From the NCBI GenBank assembly GCA_021292105.1, contig CM037870.1:8529558-8593557 (forward strand): a DNA stretch of 64,000 bases. The letters are read 5' to 3'. The position numbers and the translations under genes are program-made. The notes below the pieces were generated by a model. It did not search any database. It was not told the DNA's origin and saw only the letters and a list, made by a program, of their open reading frames with translations. Origin of the DNA: Anadara kagoshimensis. Taxonomy: Eukaryota > Mollusca > Bivalvia > Arcoida > Arcidae. Shown piece after piece: positions 1-11,511 of this stretch; position 1 is the stretch's first letter, and each line of letters begins with the position of its first letter.

Positions 1-31
1 GAAAACTTTAAAAAAAATAAAAATATATAAT

Positions 32-385
32 CAAAAACGAACATACCAGTCCAAGTCCTAATCACAATCACACAGCAATATAAAATCAAACATGCTAATC
101 CAGGTTAAAATTACAATCCCGCAGCAATGTAAAAACAAACATACCACTCCATGTTTAAATCGCAGTTCAACGGCAATGTAAAAACAAACATATCAATCCA
201 TGTTCAAATCACATTCCCACAGAAATATAAAAACAAACATACCAATCCATGTTAAAATCACAATCCCAAAGAAATGTAAAAACAAACATATCAATCTATG
301 TCCAAATCACAATTTAACGGCAATGCAAAACACATATACCAATCCATGTTCAAATTACAATTCCAAAGCAAAGTACAACATAAAT
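32..385. repeat. 49-bp tandem array derived from the RT-element 3' tail
   Basis: About seven diverged units repeat every 49 bp; the start aaacatacc recurs at 137 and 186. Each unit reads like the reverse complement of the last ~50 bp of the retroelement found throughout the window (aaacataccaatccatg, then caaatcacaatcc, then agcaaagtaaaaac). I infer that the element's terminus was amplified here in minus orientation. The 114-codon open frame over it (200-544) is probably incidental. Confidence 0.75.
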
Positions 386-659
386 AAAACTGGCGAATTA
401 AATATGATTTTAACTGATGCAAATAGAGTAAAAGAAACCATCGTACTTTACTTTTTAATGATGTTTTTCCCAGAGTTTACTTTAATACTAGTAAGACTTT
501 ATTTACGTTTATCATCTTTATTATCATCTAAAGTAGTCCTCTAACACTCATACAAAGCATGTAATGAAAATACATAAGTGCATATCATCTAGATTATTGT
601 TTCTTGTCGGCCGTTCTATTAACAATTTATTATTTTTGGAGACGAATCAATAAAACCGG
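386..659. other. Unassigned AT-rich sequence
   Basis: No gene, tandem array or recognised element is visible between the tail-derived satellite and the first retroelement fragment. Confidence 0.5.
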
Positions 660-945
660 GGTCATCAAAACGTTTATGGTTGTCATCACAGTATTGTTAA
701 AAAGTTAGATGTCTCTTTGTCCAGGATTGCCATGGATATATTTGACGTCTATAATTCCATGTTCCTTTCACTCTCAATTTTAATTACACACGTGGCGGGT
801 GTAGCTAGCTTAACACAAGGTGCTTACCCTTTCGGAATACCGGCCTCACTTCTCTGGTGAAAGTTCACATGTTTAACCTAACTTGTCAAAGTTTTTACTT
901 TGCTTTAGGATTGCAGTTTTGACATAGATTAGTATGTTTGTTTTT
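660..945 (+). mobile_element. RT-element 3' fragment, copy 1
   Basis: The fragment begins near the end of the RT frame (gtctctttgtccaggattg, then gatatatttgacgtc) and runs through the shared 3' region: acacgtggcgggtgtagc, ggtgcttaccctttcgg, and a terminus ending tagtatgtttgttttt. It matches the 63.7-63.9 kb copy along its length with many substitutions, so it looks like an old 5'-truncated insertion. Confidence 0.8.
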
Positions 946-1890
946 ATTCGAACCATTGCTCTATAATTTAAAGGAAGTGTTTTTGTTAAACCGTATCTCA
1001 AATGATTAAAGTAAAAAACATTTAATAGTTTTGTTCTCCAAACACGGATAATTTCAAAATTTATTATTTTGCTCTTCAAACATGGAGGTAAAAATGTTTA
1101 TAGTTTTAATGACGTAACATGATTTAATAGTTTGCACCTTTCCCGACAGGACAAAAGTATTAATCTGTTTCCCATAGTTATATTATCTCGTTATTAGCTC
1201 ACTTAAATCAATCAAAAAAGTTTTAATCTGACGGAGACAGGTACTACGAGTTCCTGTTAATTGACTTGCAAGTGATCAGTTATAACGAGGGAGGTGTCAG
1301 GAAAACAATGTAGCATGTTGTATATCTGATTTATCAAGATTGACATCTCAGTCAAAAATAGTTTACATATATCGGGACATCACCAGCTAAAGATGAACTG
1401 ACCTTTGCAGTGTGCGCAGGGCAATGTGCAGTAATGTTTTATTTAGCGTCCTTCTGCTACCGTGATACATGCATCGGTTTTATGGTATCTTTCAAAGTAC
1501 CCAGTTACTCTATTATTTTCATTTCGAAATACAGTGCTAGTCTAAAGTTACTACTTTTCCTAGCCTTAGTCACACTTGATCAGTATTCGAACCAACCCCA
1601 ATCTCCAACATATAGAGCGAGCACGCTACCATTGTGGTCCTAGTCTATAGTGAAATTTCAGCTGAAAAATATGTATGTACCTTGGAATGACCAAAGACCA
1701 AAGCATCAAAGAGCATGCCAGCATGAGAAACTAGATGAAATGAGAAAACAAGACTTCTTTAGATCACTGACCCGTTTATATAGCCACTAGATATAGTGGG
1801 AAAAGACGACAATGGTAGGGTTCAAGTACCTCAGTTATTTGTTTCTGTTTTTTAAATATAAAATAATGCAACCATGAACAGCACATGAGA
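946..1890. other. No gene recognised
   Basis: This is AT-rich sequence. A 77-codon open frame at 1410-1643 resembles nothing I know and lacks other support. No repeat was identified. Confidence 0.5.
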
Positions 1891-3170
1891 GGTCATACAA
1901 TGTCTCCTTCATCTAACACCAATGTCATACAATGTCTCCTTCATCTAACACCAAGGTCATACAATGTCTCCTTCATCTAACACCAATGTCATACAATGCC
2001 TCCTTCATCTAACACCAAGGTCATACCATGTCTCCTTCATCTACCACCAAGGTCATACAATGTCTCCTTCATCTAACACCAAGGTCATACAATGTCTCCT
2101 TCATCTAACACCAAGGTCATACAATGTCTCCTTCATCTAACACCAAGGTCATACAATGTCTCCTTCATCTAACACCAAGGTCATACAATGCCTCCTTCAT
2201 CTAACACCAAGGTCATGCAATGCCTCCTTCATCTACCACCAAGGTCATACAATGTCTCCTTCATCTACCACCAAGGTCATACAATGCCTCCTTCATCTAA
2301 CACCAAGGTCATACAATGTCTCCTTCATCTAACACCAAGGTCATACAATGTCTCCTTCATCTAACACCAAGGTCATACAATGTCTCCTTTATCTAACACC
2401 AAGGTCATACAATGTCTCCTTCATCTAACACCAAGGTCATACAATGTCTCCTTTATCTAACACCAAGGTCATACAATGCCTCCTTCATCTACCACCAAGG
2501 TCATACAATGCCTCCTTCATCTACCACCAAGGTCATACAATGCCTCCTTCATCTACCACCAAGGTCATACAATGCCTCCTTCATCTACCACCAAGGTCAT
2601 ACAATGCCTCCTTCATCTACCACCAAGGTCATACAATGTCTCCTTCATCTACCACCAAGGTCATACAATGCCTCCTTCATCTACCACCAAGGTCATACAA
2701 TGCCTCCTTCATCTACCACCAAGGTCATACAATGCCTCCTTCATCTAACACCAAGGTCATACAATGCCTCCTTCATCTACCACCAAGGTCATACAATGCC
2801 TCCTTCATCTACCACCAAGGTCATACAATGCCTCCTTCATCTAACACCAAGGTCATACAATGCCTCCTTCATCTAACACCAAGGTCATACAATATCTCCT
2901 TCATCTAACACCAAGGTCATACAATGCCTCTTTCATCTAACACCAAGGTCATACAATGCCTCCTTCATCTAACACCAAGGTCATACAATGTCTCCTTTAT
3001 CTAACACCAAGGTCATACAATGTCTCTTTCATCTAACACCAACGTCATACAATGTCTCCTTCATCTAACACCAAGGTCATACAATGTCTCCTTCATCTAA
3101 CACCAAGGTCATACAATGTCTCCTTCATCTAACACCAAGGTCATACAATGTCTCCTTCATCTAACACCAA
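1891..3170. repeat. 32-bp minisatellite, about 40 units
   Basis: A 32-bp unit (aaggtcatacaatgtctc, then cttcatctaacacc) runs almost without interruption for 1280 bp. Two common variants exist, tgtctcc/tgcctcc and aacacc/accacc. Units carrying tgcctcc plus accacc are concentrated at about 2470-2830, while the outer parts carry mostly tgtctcc plus aacacc. Because 32 is not divisible by 3, one open frame makes all three frames open, giving 154-codon frames at 2412-2876 and 2444-2908. I see no sign that these are real genes. Confidence 0.97.
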
Positions 3171-3714
3171 ATAGTAACATCCAAATAAACCATGTGTCAT
3201 CTACATATTTTATTTTAATTTTATTTTAAAAACATATTTTAGTATCATCAACATAATTCAATTTAAGTATGTCATCGAGAACGTTCTTTTTACCCAGTTG
3301 TTATGGAGCAACGCATGCTTACCTTTATTGAACTTTATTACAAGTAAACATCAAAATTATTTCGGTCATTTTATAAAAGTACATGCTATTTTAAAATATT
3401 AACTGGTCCCAGTCAAGGACAATCCACTGACCAAGTTTTCTGCAAGATAACAATTGTATTGTGGTTTTAAATTTTCAAATCTCGGAGTTTTATTCTATGT
3501 GAGTTAATCTGATCCAATACCTTAGGGTTTACATAATTTATATCCTAAACAAATATAATATTCGAATTCATTACCGCAGGAATTAGTTTAACCGTTTATG
3601 ATCACGTGTAATCCTTGTTGACAATAATGGGTACAATCCTTGTTTACATGCAAGATGTCGTTCATTGTATTTGTAGGATAACATTTCCTTTACATAATCA
3701 AAAACAATATACCA
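3171..3714. other. No gene recognised
   Basis: AT-rich sequence after the 32-bp array. Nothing identifiable. Confidence 0.5.
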
Positions 3715-3921
3715 GGACCCAGTTGTTCTAAGCTTGATTAGTTTAATCAATGATTAAACACAAATTAAAAACATCAAATCATCATCAAATTGGTTTTTTA
3801 ACAATGTGCTTGATGAAATTCTATTCATTTTTTAAATTTCAAGTTTAATTTTACAACATAATTGAAATTATGCAACATTAATTAATTGATCATATTAATC
3901 AAGTTTTGAACAACTGACCCC
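3715..3921. mobile_element. Short TIR element (~207 bp), ggacccagttgttc ends
   Basis: The left end ggacccagttgttctaagc and the right end gttttgaacaactgacccc are imperfect inverted repeats of roughly 35 bp that extend into ttgattag/attaatcaa. There is no coding capacity, so it fits a non-autonomous DNA transposon. The ends resemble those of the perfect hairpin at 10608-10680, but I cannot assign a superfamily. Confidence 0.65.
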
Positions 3922-4657
3922 TGTCTATATAAAAAAATTAAAAACTGGGGAAATTAAGTTAAACAGGTTTGCAACAGGTGTAGCTATTTTCTAGCTTGTT
4001 ACACCTGTCACGTAACAAATTACACTTATGCATGTGTGAATGGTTCAAAATAGGTCCACGTAACAAAGCCAGAATCCTATAAAAATAACAACTTGAGATG
4101 TTTATTGTGTTCGTCACTATGAAGTCTTCAATGTGCACATTAACATCTTATTGCCCTGGAAAAGAAAAAGGGTATCAATGTTATTAATAAGCTTTCCGTA
4201 ACAATTTTGGTACCAGAAATAGGTTTAAAACCGTTTATAGGCGTAACGCTCTATTTACAATTAACGAGTATAGACTAAGTAAAATTAAAATTGTCTGAAA
4301 AAGATACGATTTGTTCTCTGTCTATGGTTCCTTCCAGAATGATTTGCATATTATATATATACGTCAGTAAAACAAACATTTGTGTTCATTTTCAAATTTT
4401 GTCTGGGCTTGCCACAGGTATGGTTAAACCACACCAACGAATACAGTTTAACAATTGTCTAAAGTCTGGAGTTTGGTTTGATAATCAATGGCTTCAATGT
4501 GTGTGTGTGTGTGTCCTGTCAAATCGTCACTGGCTATGAATTTCTGACAAATCATTTCAAAAAGCAAATTTGTGGAAAAAATATTTTAAGAAGGACTATA
4601 TTTCACAACTTTTTGAAATCCTACTAAAATTTGTTGAAACCTAGTGATGATGATGAC

Positions 4658-4709
<52 letters not shown>

Positions 4710-5736
4710 GTATTCGTTATTTCTTTCCATTACAATCATGATATAATAAACTTGGGCATACGTCACACTTGAAGAAAAGAATACAACTGATTTTGTAAAT
4801 TAATGTTGAAACGAAAAACAGTCCTTCCTCGTATATTTGTGAAAACACATCATTATAATGCCGAAAAAAATGAACTTCCGTGACGAAAACACACGGTTTG
4901 ACATTTCAAAATGCTATGTAACACCTTATTGAAATTAAAATTTTTATGGGTGTAACCAGATCATTTTCAAATTATTTGAACACATACATGTATTTTAATT
5001 CGCTAAATCATTACAGCAATGTGTATAACACAATTTACGTCTCAAGTGAAGGCCGAATAGATTACATGTGCGCACTTGTTTTTGTTCTATTTAATTTGAG
5101 ATGCATATGAATGAAGCATCGAAGTAAAATTTAACCTTGAATTTGTTGTTATTTTCATCATACTACATGCGTACTATGGTATGCCAGTGATGTAGGCGTT
5201 TGTTTACGTGTTTTTCGTTCCTTACTCCGATGTAAACAAACAACTTTACCCACGAATAAAACCATCGATCATTTTTTTAAAAATTAAATTAAATTGTTTT
5301 AAGTTTAATCATAATAAATGGAGTTGAAAAATGAGTGGATCCAAGGATCTGCATTTCTCGTCCCACTTGTAGTAATCTGAGGCAGGGCACTAAGAATGTT
5401 CAGAATACACAATTAAGGGCATGAAATTCTAACGGCTTTCTTCAGAAAAAGTAGCATTTACGGCATAATTGGCAAAATTTCATACCATTGTCAGGCGTCT
5501 TGCCTCACATGCGACATAATATGCACCTTTATATAATGTTGTTAAAGAATGGTCCTAAATTAAGTTTCAGCATAATAAAGTGCAGCATAATGTAGTTCAG
5601 CTGGCCAGAATGATACTTCTCCCAGTTTCACAATTAGTTTTATTTTAGATATTCCTTAATTTTTGTAGCAAATTTTAAACAAACAAACACTTTCTGCGTA
5701 ACTTGATAAAAATGTACGCTTTATTTGACCTTTAAA
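3922..5736. other. Gene-free stretch with an ATT microsatellite
   Basis: It contains a pure (ATT)n tract at 4660-4709 and a short GT run near 4497. Around 5617-5680 there is a half-element whose end, cccagtttcacaattag, resembles the TIR of the 11297-11511 element. Nothing resembles a coding exon with clear support. Confidence 0.5.
4660..4709. repeat. (ATT)n microsatellite
   Basis: An uninterrupted run of tta/att triplets. Confidence 0.95.
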
Positions 5737-6415
5737 ATGACATGTCCGAATCACAATTCAGAAGCAAAGTAAAATGTTTGGAACTGACAAGTTAGGTTAG
5801 ACACGTGAATTTCCACCAGGGAAGTGAGGCCGGGTGCTCCGGAAGGATGAGCACCTCCTGTTTAGCTAGCTTCACCCGCCACGCGAGTAATCAAAATTGT
5901 GTAAAAGGAACATAGAACTATCGGACGTCAAATATATCCAGGGCAATCCTGGACACAGAGACATCAAACTTATCAACAATACTGTGATGACGGCCATAAA
6001 ACTTTTTGAGGGTCTTGATAAGCCTATATTTGCAATATCCCTGTGTCAAAAATTTATTTGCAAGCAGCCTACTTCGTTGTACAAAGTCACTGCAGTGGAA
6101 ACAAGCTCTACCATAACGTATTAATTGGGAAACAAATACACCATAAGCAGGAGAAACCGGTATATTACTGCATAGGAAAGAATAATTGACTGTAGAAAAA
6201 AAAATTGAAGTCATCACGTTTGTCATCAAGTTTCAAATGTAGCCTTTCAACGGCGTCATAATTGAGGTATAAGTCTAAATATGAAGCAGAACTTGAGGAA
6301 TCAGTCGTATCTTTTATTTCAAACTCACTAAGATAGATGTCATTCACATAGTCAAAATATGAATCTAATATACTTTTGGATTCGGTTCTTATTTTGCATA
6401 AATGTAACGACAATG
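5737..6415 (-). mobile_element. RT retroelement copy 2, 5'-truncated
   Basis: Read on the minus strand, this copy has RT-domain sequence (high coordinates) followed by the shared 3' region and the terminal tail at about 5740 (atgtccgaatcacaattcag on the plus strand). It stops upstream inside the RT domain. Class is uncertain: a Penelope-like RT is my best guess, with no endonuclease coding sequence downstream. Confidence 0.85.
5918..6413 (-). pseudogene. Broken reverse transcriptase, palm/thumb part
   Basis: Two overlapping minus-strand frames together cover the C-terminal part of an RT. The frame at 6165-6413 holds EFEIKDTTDSSSSASYLDLY and LDDKRDDFNF. The frame at 5918-6229 holds SFLCSNIPVSPAYGVFVSQL, LIRYGRACFHC, LKKFYGRHHSIVDKFDV and ends SRIALDIFDV. 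The switch lies near 6190-6200, at a run of nine A on the plus strand, so a frameshift from homopolymer slippage is likely. The catalytic YxDD region is missing because the upstream sequence diverges. The same protein is seen in copies 4 and 18. It cannot encode a working enzyme. Confidence 0.85.
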
Positions 6416-7256
6416 ATGATGGCCGGTTTGATCAGTGTATATCGTTAGCAATAAGTGCTTTGTTGATAAAAATGATTTTCATAAAAAATTTATATTGATG
6501 AATTTTTAATGTATTTAATTTTTTATTAAAAATAAAGTACAGACAATGAATAGTATGATAAAAGTTGTCCACGTAACTTCAATTTATTCTTATTGACCTA
6601 GTTTGACAATAATTTTTACAGATGGGTCGGACAAAAAGTAATTGTGTTTTATTTTCTGTCAAATACAGATGTTGCCGTGTGTTATTTTTAAAAATATATT
6701 ATAAAACGAAGCACATGACCCGAATAAAGTACACAAACACGTGAACATTGGTATAAAAAATGAAATAGAAAATATTTCAAAATCCATTTTTTTTTCTCAG
6801 ACCATCATGAAAACTTTAGATCTTCTGTGAATTCTGTTATTTCATTAAAAATGAAATAAAAAATAAAAATAAAAAACATCACTAATTTTCTTCCAGCTGT
6901 ATTTTTTTAAAAATTAAAATACAAAGAAAAAAAAAATAAATCCAGCCGATATTATTGGTACAAAAAAGAAAATTTCCAACTAAAAATTCTTATCTGTACC
7001 AATAATATTGTTTTATTGTTTTTTATGTCAGCGTATGGGTAAATGGTGAGACAAATATTTTAAATCACTACGTATGAAAGTAAACCTATTTAAGTTCAAG
7101 TTTGGTGGTATTGACATCTTGCATAACAGATTATCAGAAGACTGTACATCTGGGTACAAATAAACAGATAACATAACCTTGTTATTGGTACATCCTTATG
7201 ATTGGCATCTTCTGGTGAAAACAAAATATCTGTTAAAGCATTGGTGATGTTTTTAA
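6416..7256. other. No gene recognised; one short inverted repeat
   Basis: AT-rich. The only structure noted is an inverted repeat with ~13-bp arms at 6947-7010 (atattattggtac and gtaccaataatat), possibly a small foldback element. Confidence 0.5.
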
Positions 7257-7342
7257 AACGATATAATGTGCTTTTCTGAACTTTTTATAACAAAAAATTG
7301 GGAATTGCACTTAAATGTAGAAATCGAACGCACTGAGTTACA

Positions 7343-7562
7343 ATACAGACTTGTCTAAAGTTTAATACTGAGCGAACGAAAATGTTTTATCTGCCTTGGC
7401 CGAGCTGTAGAAATCTAGTGACCAAAAAGCTACAGGAATAAAGATAACAGCTGTCGAAACACTAACGAGATATAAATATATAGCTAACGAGGGCTCCGAG
7501 TGAGCTTCCAATTTGGCACTAATTCGTTAGCTTGGTGTTAACTTTCGACAGGTCCGTATTGT
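7343..7562 (+). mobile_element. TIR-215 element, full length
   Basis: The ends acagacttgtctaaagttta and ttaactttcgacaggtccgt are inverted repeats. The interior carries family motifs (gaccaaaaagctac, gataacagctgtcgaaac, gagggctccgag). It has no ORF, so I read it as a non-autonomous DNA transposon. Related copies lie at 8905, 11512, 23299, 26517, 26831, 34180, 41951, 58430 and 62181. Confidence 0.8.
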
Positions 7563-8565
7563 AGAGCGCACCCAGATAGTTAATGTAATGCGCTTGTTGA
7601 TCTTTATAAAGACATTTTGGAAGTATTACATCACAAGACACTTTACTGCATTGCTGTTTGTCTGTAATATAATCGATAAATATTTCCAGTAAGAAAATTG
7701 ATTATATTATGTGTGTCTGCAGAAACCTGAGGTGAATGAACTACTTGTTGTTTATAGATTTTTTCAAATTAAAAATGTACGACTTTGTGCGGAAGGCTAC
7801 ATTAAAAAGGTCGTTGACAGCCATTCTGCAGAATGTTTAATCTTTTTTAGGCCTGTGTTTGATGCAAGTTTCCAAAACTGTATCTCCTAGGCAACAATAA
7901 TGTCATAAAATACTAATTTTATTCACAGACTAGTAATAAAGAGGCTAACTTGACATGGCATGTAAAGGAATAAAATGGCTCGTGATTCATTATTGGTGAA
8001 ATATTACATAACATGGTGTGTTGGGTTTTTGCTCTTTCCTTTAACTTTAAATATTGGTTTAGAAATTGTAGAATAAGGGTTGTAAAATAAAAAGGATTAT
8101 TGGGGCCCATCAAACAGTTCTGCAACCACACCACCATGCGTCATGGTGGGACCATCCAATATTCATATAACCACGCCACCACTAACCATGATTGGGCCAT
8201 CCCATTGTACTAAACCAAACCAAAACATACCATACCGTCCTGAAATTCAGAGCCCGTCAGTCGAAGCAGTAGGGGTCGCCACATTTTAATTGGTAAGCAA
8301 CAAGTGGAGTACACCAGATATTTAATGGGCAACCAACAGATAAAATAAGTGGCACCCGACAGATAAAATAAGTGGCACCTGACAGATAATGCCCAATAAT
8401 TGAAGTGGTGACCGACATAAAAATGTGTTGCTACTGCAAAATTAGTTGCGGTCATCAGATAATTTAGGTGTCGACCAACAGAAACGGTGACCAGATTTTA
8501 AATAGACACTGGAGTGAATGTCCAGTGGTGTGGTTATGATACTAAAATTGAGCTTCCATCAGGAA
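7563..8565. other. No gene; possible foldback at 8105-8540
   Basis: aaccacaccaccatg near 8115 and tggtgtggttatgat near 8524 are inverted, and between them the phrase gataaaataagtggcacc occurs in close tandem (8339-8382). This could be a small TIR element, but the ends are short. Confidence 0.35.
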
Positions 8566-8635
8566 AATGCGGTGCTCCAGAAGGGTAAACATCTCCTATT
8601 TAGCTTGCTACGTCCGCTGCCTGTGAACGAAACCG
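8566..8635 (-). mobile_element. Possible RT-element tail fragment, copy 3
   Basis: gcggtgctccagaagggta followed by aacatctcctatttagcttg matches the minus-strand form of the shared 3' region (gggtgctccggaagggtaag). It is short and degenerate. Confidence 0.5.
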
Positions 8636-8904
8636 AAAATGAAAGGCGGGTTTACCATCTCTGGTTTGAATGAAAAAGTATCCAGTTTAGAAATTGTTTT
8701 TTGCCTATTGTGCTTATATATACGATAATGTGCTTTTCGGAATCTTTATAGTGCAATGACATATGGGAAATGAACTAAAATGTAGTACATACCAATTATA
8801 CCAACTCCCAGACTATATCACGCCAAAATATAAGACAATGTAGCTTGTCTGAATACGGACTAATCGATAATAAAATTGATTATTTTGTCTGCAAACGAAA
8901 GTAC

Positions 8905-9555
8905 AGTACATGCCTGTCCAAAGTTTAACACCAAGCGAACAAAATCAGCGTTGAATCAACTACTCATCTTAACCCCTGGTTACCTATATATCAGCTGTTT
9001 TCTATCTCTTGAGAGCTTTCCAGTCGCTAGTTATCATGATATATTGTCCACTCTACAATCTAGCTTGGACACCTTTTCGTTACCTCAGTGTTAAACTTTC
9101 GGCAGGTCTGTATCTCAGCACGTGGTAACTGTTTTCTATCTCTTGACAGCTGCTGTCCAGTTACTAGTAATCATGATATATTGTCCAATCCGCAATCTAA
9201 CTACGACACCTTCTCGTTAGCTCAGTGTTAAACTTTGATCAGGTCTGTATTTCAGCCCCTGGTTACCTATATATATATGTATATCGGATGTTTTCTATAT
9301 CTTGACATATTGTCCAGTCACTAGTAATCATGATATATTGTCCACTCCAAAATCTAGGTTCGACACCTTCTCGTTAGCTCAGTGTTAAACTTTGGGCAGG
9401 TCTGTATCTCAGCCCCTGGTTAGCTATATATCAGCTGTTTTCTATATCTTGAGAGCTGTCCAGTCACTAGTAATCATGATATGTTGTCCACTCCGTAATC
9501 TAGCTTCGACACCTTTTCGTTAGCTCAGTGTTAAACTTTGGGCAGGTCTGTACTG
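8905..9555 (-). mobile_element. TIR-215 element with four-fold tandem expansion of one half
   Basis: A TIR-215 copy begins at about 8905 (acatgcctgtccaaagttta) and ends near 9115 (ttaaactttcggcaggtctg). Its right part (ctgttttctatctcttga, then tagtaatcatgatatattgt, then gttagctcagtgttaaac) is then repeated, with anchors at 8995, 9129, 9288 and 9435. That makes four units of 134-159 bp. Each unit ends in the same TIR, so one left end is followed by four right ends. Confidence 0.85.
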
Positions 9556-9897
9556 TATCTATAGATATCTTTTTCAGAAATTAAACCATTATGATTTTAT
9601 TTTTGTTTCAAGACACATCAATACGGTCGTTAACTGATTTTACTAAGTACCGAGGGTTTTTAATACCAGTTCTTAACCAATAATAACGTTTTAGTATCCC
9701 CAAGAGAATGTATATACTCAATGTGACATAGGGGATACTGGATCTTGATAATCATTGCAGACATATTACATAACAGTGTGTAAAAATCTGTCTTTTTATT
9801 TCTATAAATCCTGAGTTTTTGTCCGTTTTATTTCAATTATGATTTGTTCTGATACAGATGGTATAATGTTAATAAATCTGTTGTCCTCTTCAATTTT
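9556..9897. other. No gene recognised
   Basis: AT-rich sequence without an identifiable element. Confidence 0.5.
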
Positions 9898-10560
9898 TAT
9901 ACCCCCTAAGTAAGTTTGAGGGGAGGATACATAGGAACCACCATGCCTGTCTCTCTGTCCGTGTAAAATTATGTTAGCTTCATAACTTTTACATCTGTGC
10001 ATAAATTTTGATCAAAATTCGCAAAAAATATACCACCATGCGACTATGGATCGAATACCACTTTTATGTATGTTCGTCAAAGGTCAATGCCACAAGGTCA
10101 ATTGACGTATCGCCGGCCACGCCCACAATGTTCCGTCAAATGGCCGGATGCTTGATTTACACGCAAAAAAGAATGAAAACTCGGCTTGAATAGCGCCATT
10201 TGATGACGTCACTGACACTAGTACGTCATTAGTTGCCATGACGCTGCTTTGGTACCGTAGTGGCGGCCAGTGTCGGAACATTGTGGGCGTGGTCGGTGAT
10301 ACGTCAATTCTGAGGTCAGAGCGGAGGCTAAGAAGAGCCAATGGAGTTAGCCAGTGTACCACGTGATAAATCCCTTAACGTTTGCACGGAATGTTTTTTG
10401 AAAATGTTTACGTCGAACAGTCCAGTAACGCCATTTTACGAGATAACGTGAAATTAAGCAATTTCATCCCCAATGGAAATAGTTTTCCGCAGAAACTTTA
10501 TGAGGTATCAGTGGTATACTTGCGAACCCCATTCTAGTATTTGTCGGAACTTATTTTTTT
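9898..10560 (+). mobile_element. 'taccccc...gtttgagggg' element, interrupted
   Basis: The 5' end tataccccctaagtaagttt, then gaggggaggatacatag, then ctgtctctctgtccgtg has the hairpin head of a repeat also present at 44330-44575 and 57585-57820. From memory this family is very common in bivalve and cnidarian genomes; its class is unsettled. A TIR element (10096-10305) is nested in it within a 'caaaggtcaa' type stretch. The downstream limit is uncertain. Confidence 0.55.
10096..10305. mobile_element. GC-richer TIR element B, copy 1
   Basis: ttgacgtatcgccggccacg and cgtggtcggtgatacgtcaa are long inverted repeats that continue into cccacaatgttccg/cggaacattgtggg. The body (atagcgccatttgatgacg, gacgctgctttggtac) is shared with 10896-11137. 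It is clearly richer in GC than its surroundings and non-coding. Confidence 0.88.
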
Positions 10561-10607
10561 GGACGTGTTTAATTTATGCAAACATCAACAAAGTATGGAG
10601 TACACCT

Positions 10608-10680
10608 GGGGCCGGTTGCACAAAAGATGATTAAATTTAACGAGTCGTTAAATTTAATCATCTTTTGTGCAACCGGCCCC
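10608..10680. mobile_element. 73-bp perfect hairpin insertion
   Basis: Arms of 36 bp (ggggccggttgcacaaaag onward) are exact reverse complements around a single G at 10644. Copies B and C of the surrounding duplication lack it: B reads tatacctgtactttat and C reads tacatctgtactac, where A has the insertion between acct and tgtact. It is therefore an inserted sequence, probably a solo foldback of a TIR element. Confidence 0.9.
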
Positions 10681-10895
10681 TGTACTTTATTCAATTTAAG
10701 TAGTTTATTAAAGTTTTAACTTTAATAATGAGCATTGTCATGCACTGGATACTTGTAATACAACAATGTACTCAACAAAATTCTAAACCTTAGTTCAAAA
10801 GAATCAGGATATGAATTTTGCATTTTATGTGACATTTTCCCTTCTCTCTCCAAATTAAACAATAAAGAACTTTTGAAAGATCCCTGTTAATTGAA

Positions 10896-11137
10896 TTGAC
10901 GTATCGCCGGCCACGCCACAATGTTCCGTCAAATCGGGCCGGATGCTTGATTTACACGCAAAAAAAAAAAAAAAAAAAAAAAACCAGAAAAAAAGAAGAA
11001 GAAAATTTGGCCTGAATAGCGCCATTTAATGACGTCACTGACACTAGAACGTTATTAGTTGCTGTGACGCTGCTTTGGTACTGTAATGGCGGCCAGTGAC
11101 GGAACATTGTGTGCGTGGCCGGCGATACGTCAATTGT
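10896..11137. mobile_element. TIR element B, copy 2
   Basis: It has the same ends and body as 10096-10305 (ttgacgtatcgccggccacg; tggccggcgatacgtcaa), with an internal poly-A expansion at about 10962-10983 followed by A-rich sequence. It lies inside duplication copy A at a site that is empty in copies B and C. Confidence 0.88.
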
Positions 11138-11296
11138 AGTTATCGACGAGTTAAGGGCTACAAATAATAGATGATGTTCTGGATATCACCGATTCCTTTG
11201 ACTGTCTATATTTACTTGGTACCTAATTAAACTTTGTATGAAATGGAATAATAAATAAATGAATTTATTTTAAGGAAAGGGCATGTACAGTACAGG

Positions 11297-11511
11297 TCCC
11301 AGTTTCACAATTTTTGTAATCTATTTTTGGAACTACTGGTGTATATTTATGTCAAAACTAAATGCAAATGTTTTATTCTAAAAGTGATCTTAAAAAGAAC
11401 ACCTTAAATTCCTCAATATCTTGAAAATTAACAAAATTATAAAGATGTGCAATTTTGCAAGATTTAAGTTAAGGAAAATCTTAGCTAAGGAATAATTGTG
11501 AAAGCGGGGCC
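11297..11511. mobile_element. TIR element with ggtcccagtttcacaa ends
   Basis: The left end ggtcccagtttcacaattt and right end aataattgtgaaagcgggg are inverted with mismatches. It is non-coding, about 215 bp, and directly adjoins the TIR-215 copy at 11512. Confidence 0.65.

Larger units (their letters stand above)
7257..8905. repeat. Diverged duplicate pair 7257-7740 / 8715-8905
   Basis: Segment 7257-7345 (cgatataatgtgcttttctg, later cacttaaatgtag) matches 8715-8790 (cgataatgtgcttttcgg, later aactaaaatgtag). Segment 7665-7730 (aatcgataa, then aaaattgattatatta) matches 8863-8900. The first copy contains a TIR-215 element between its two parts; the second does not. This suggests duplication before that insertion. 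Confidence 0.6.

Noticed and set aside
2412..2908. Three overlapping 90-154 codon frames in the 32-bp array
   Set aside because: The unit length is not a multiple of 3 and the unit lacks stops, so every frame is open. No start context, domain or codon signal supports a gene.
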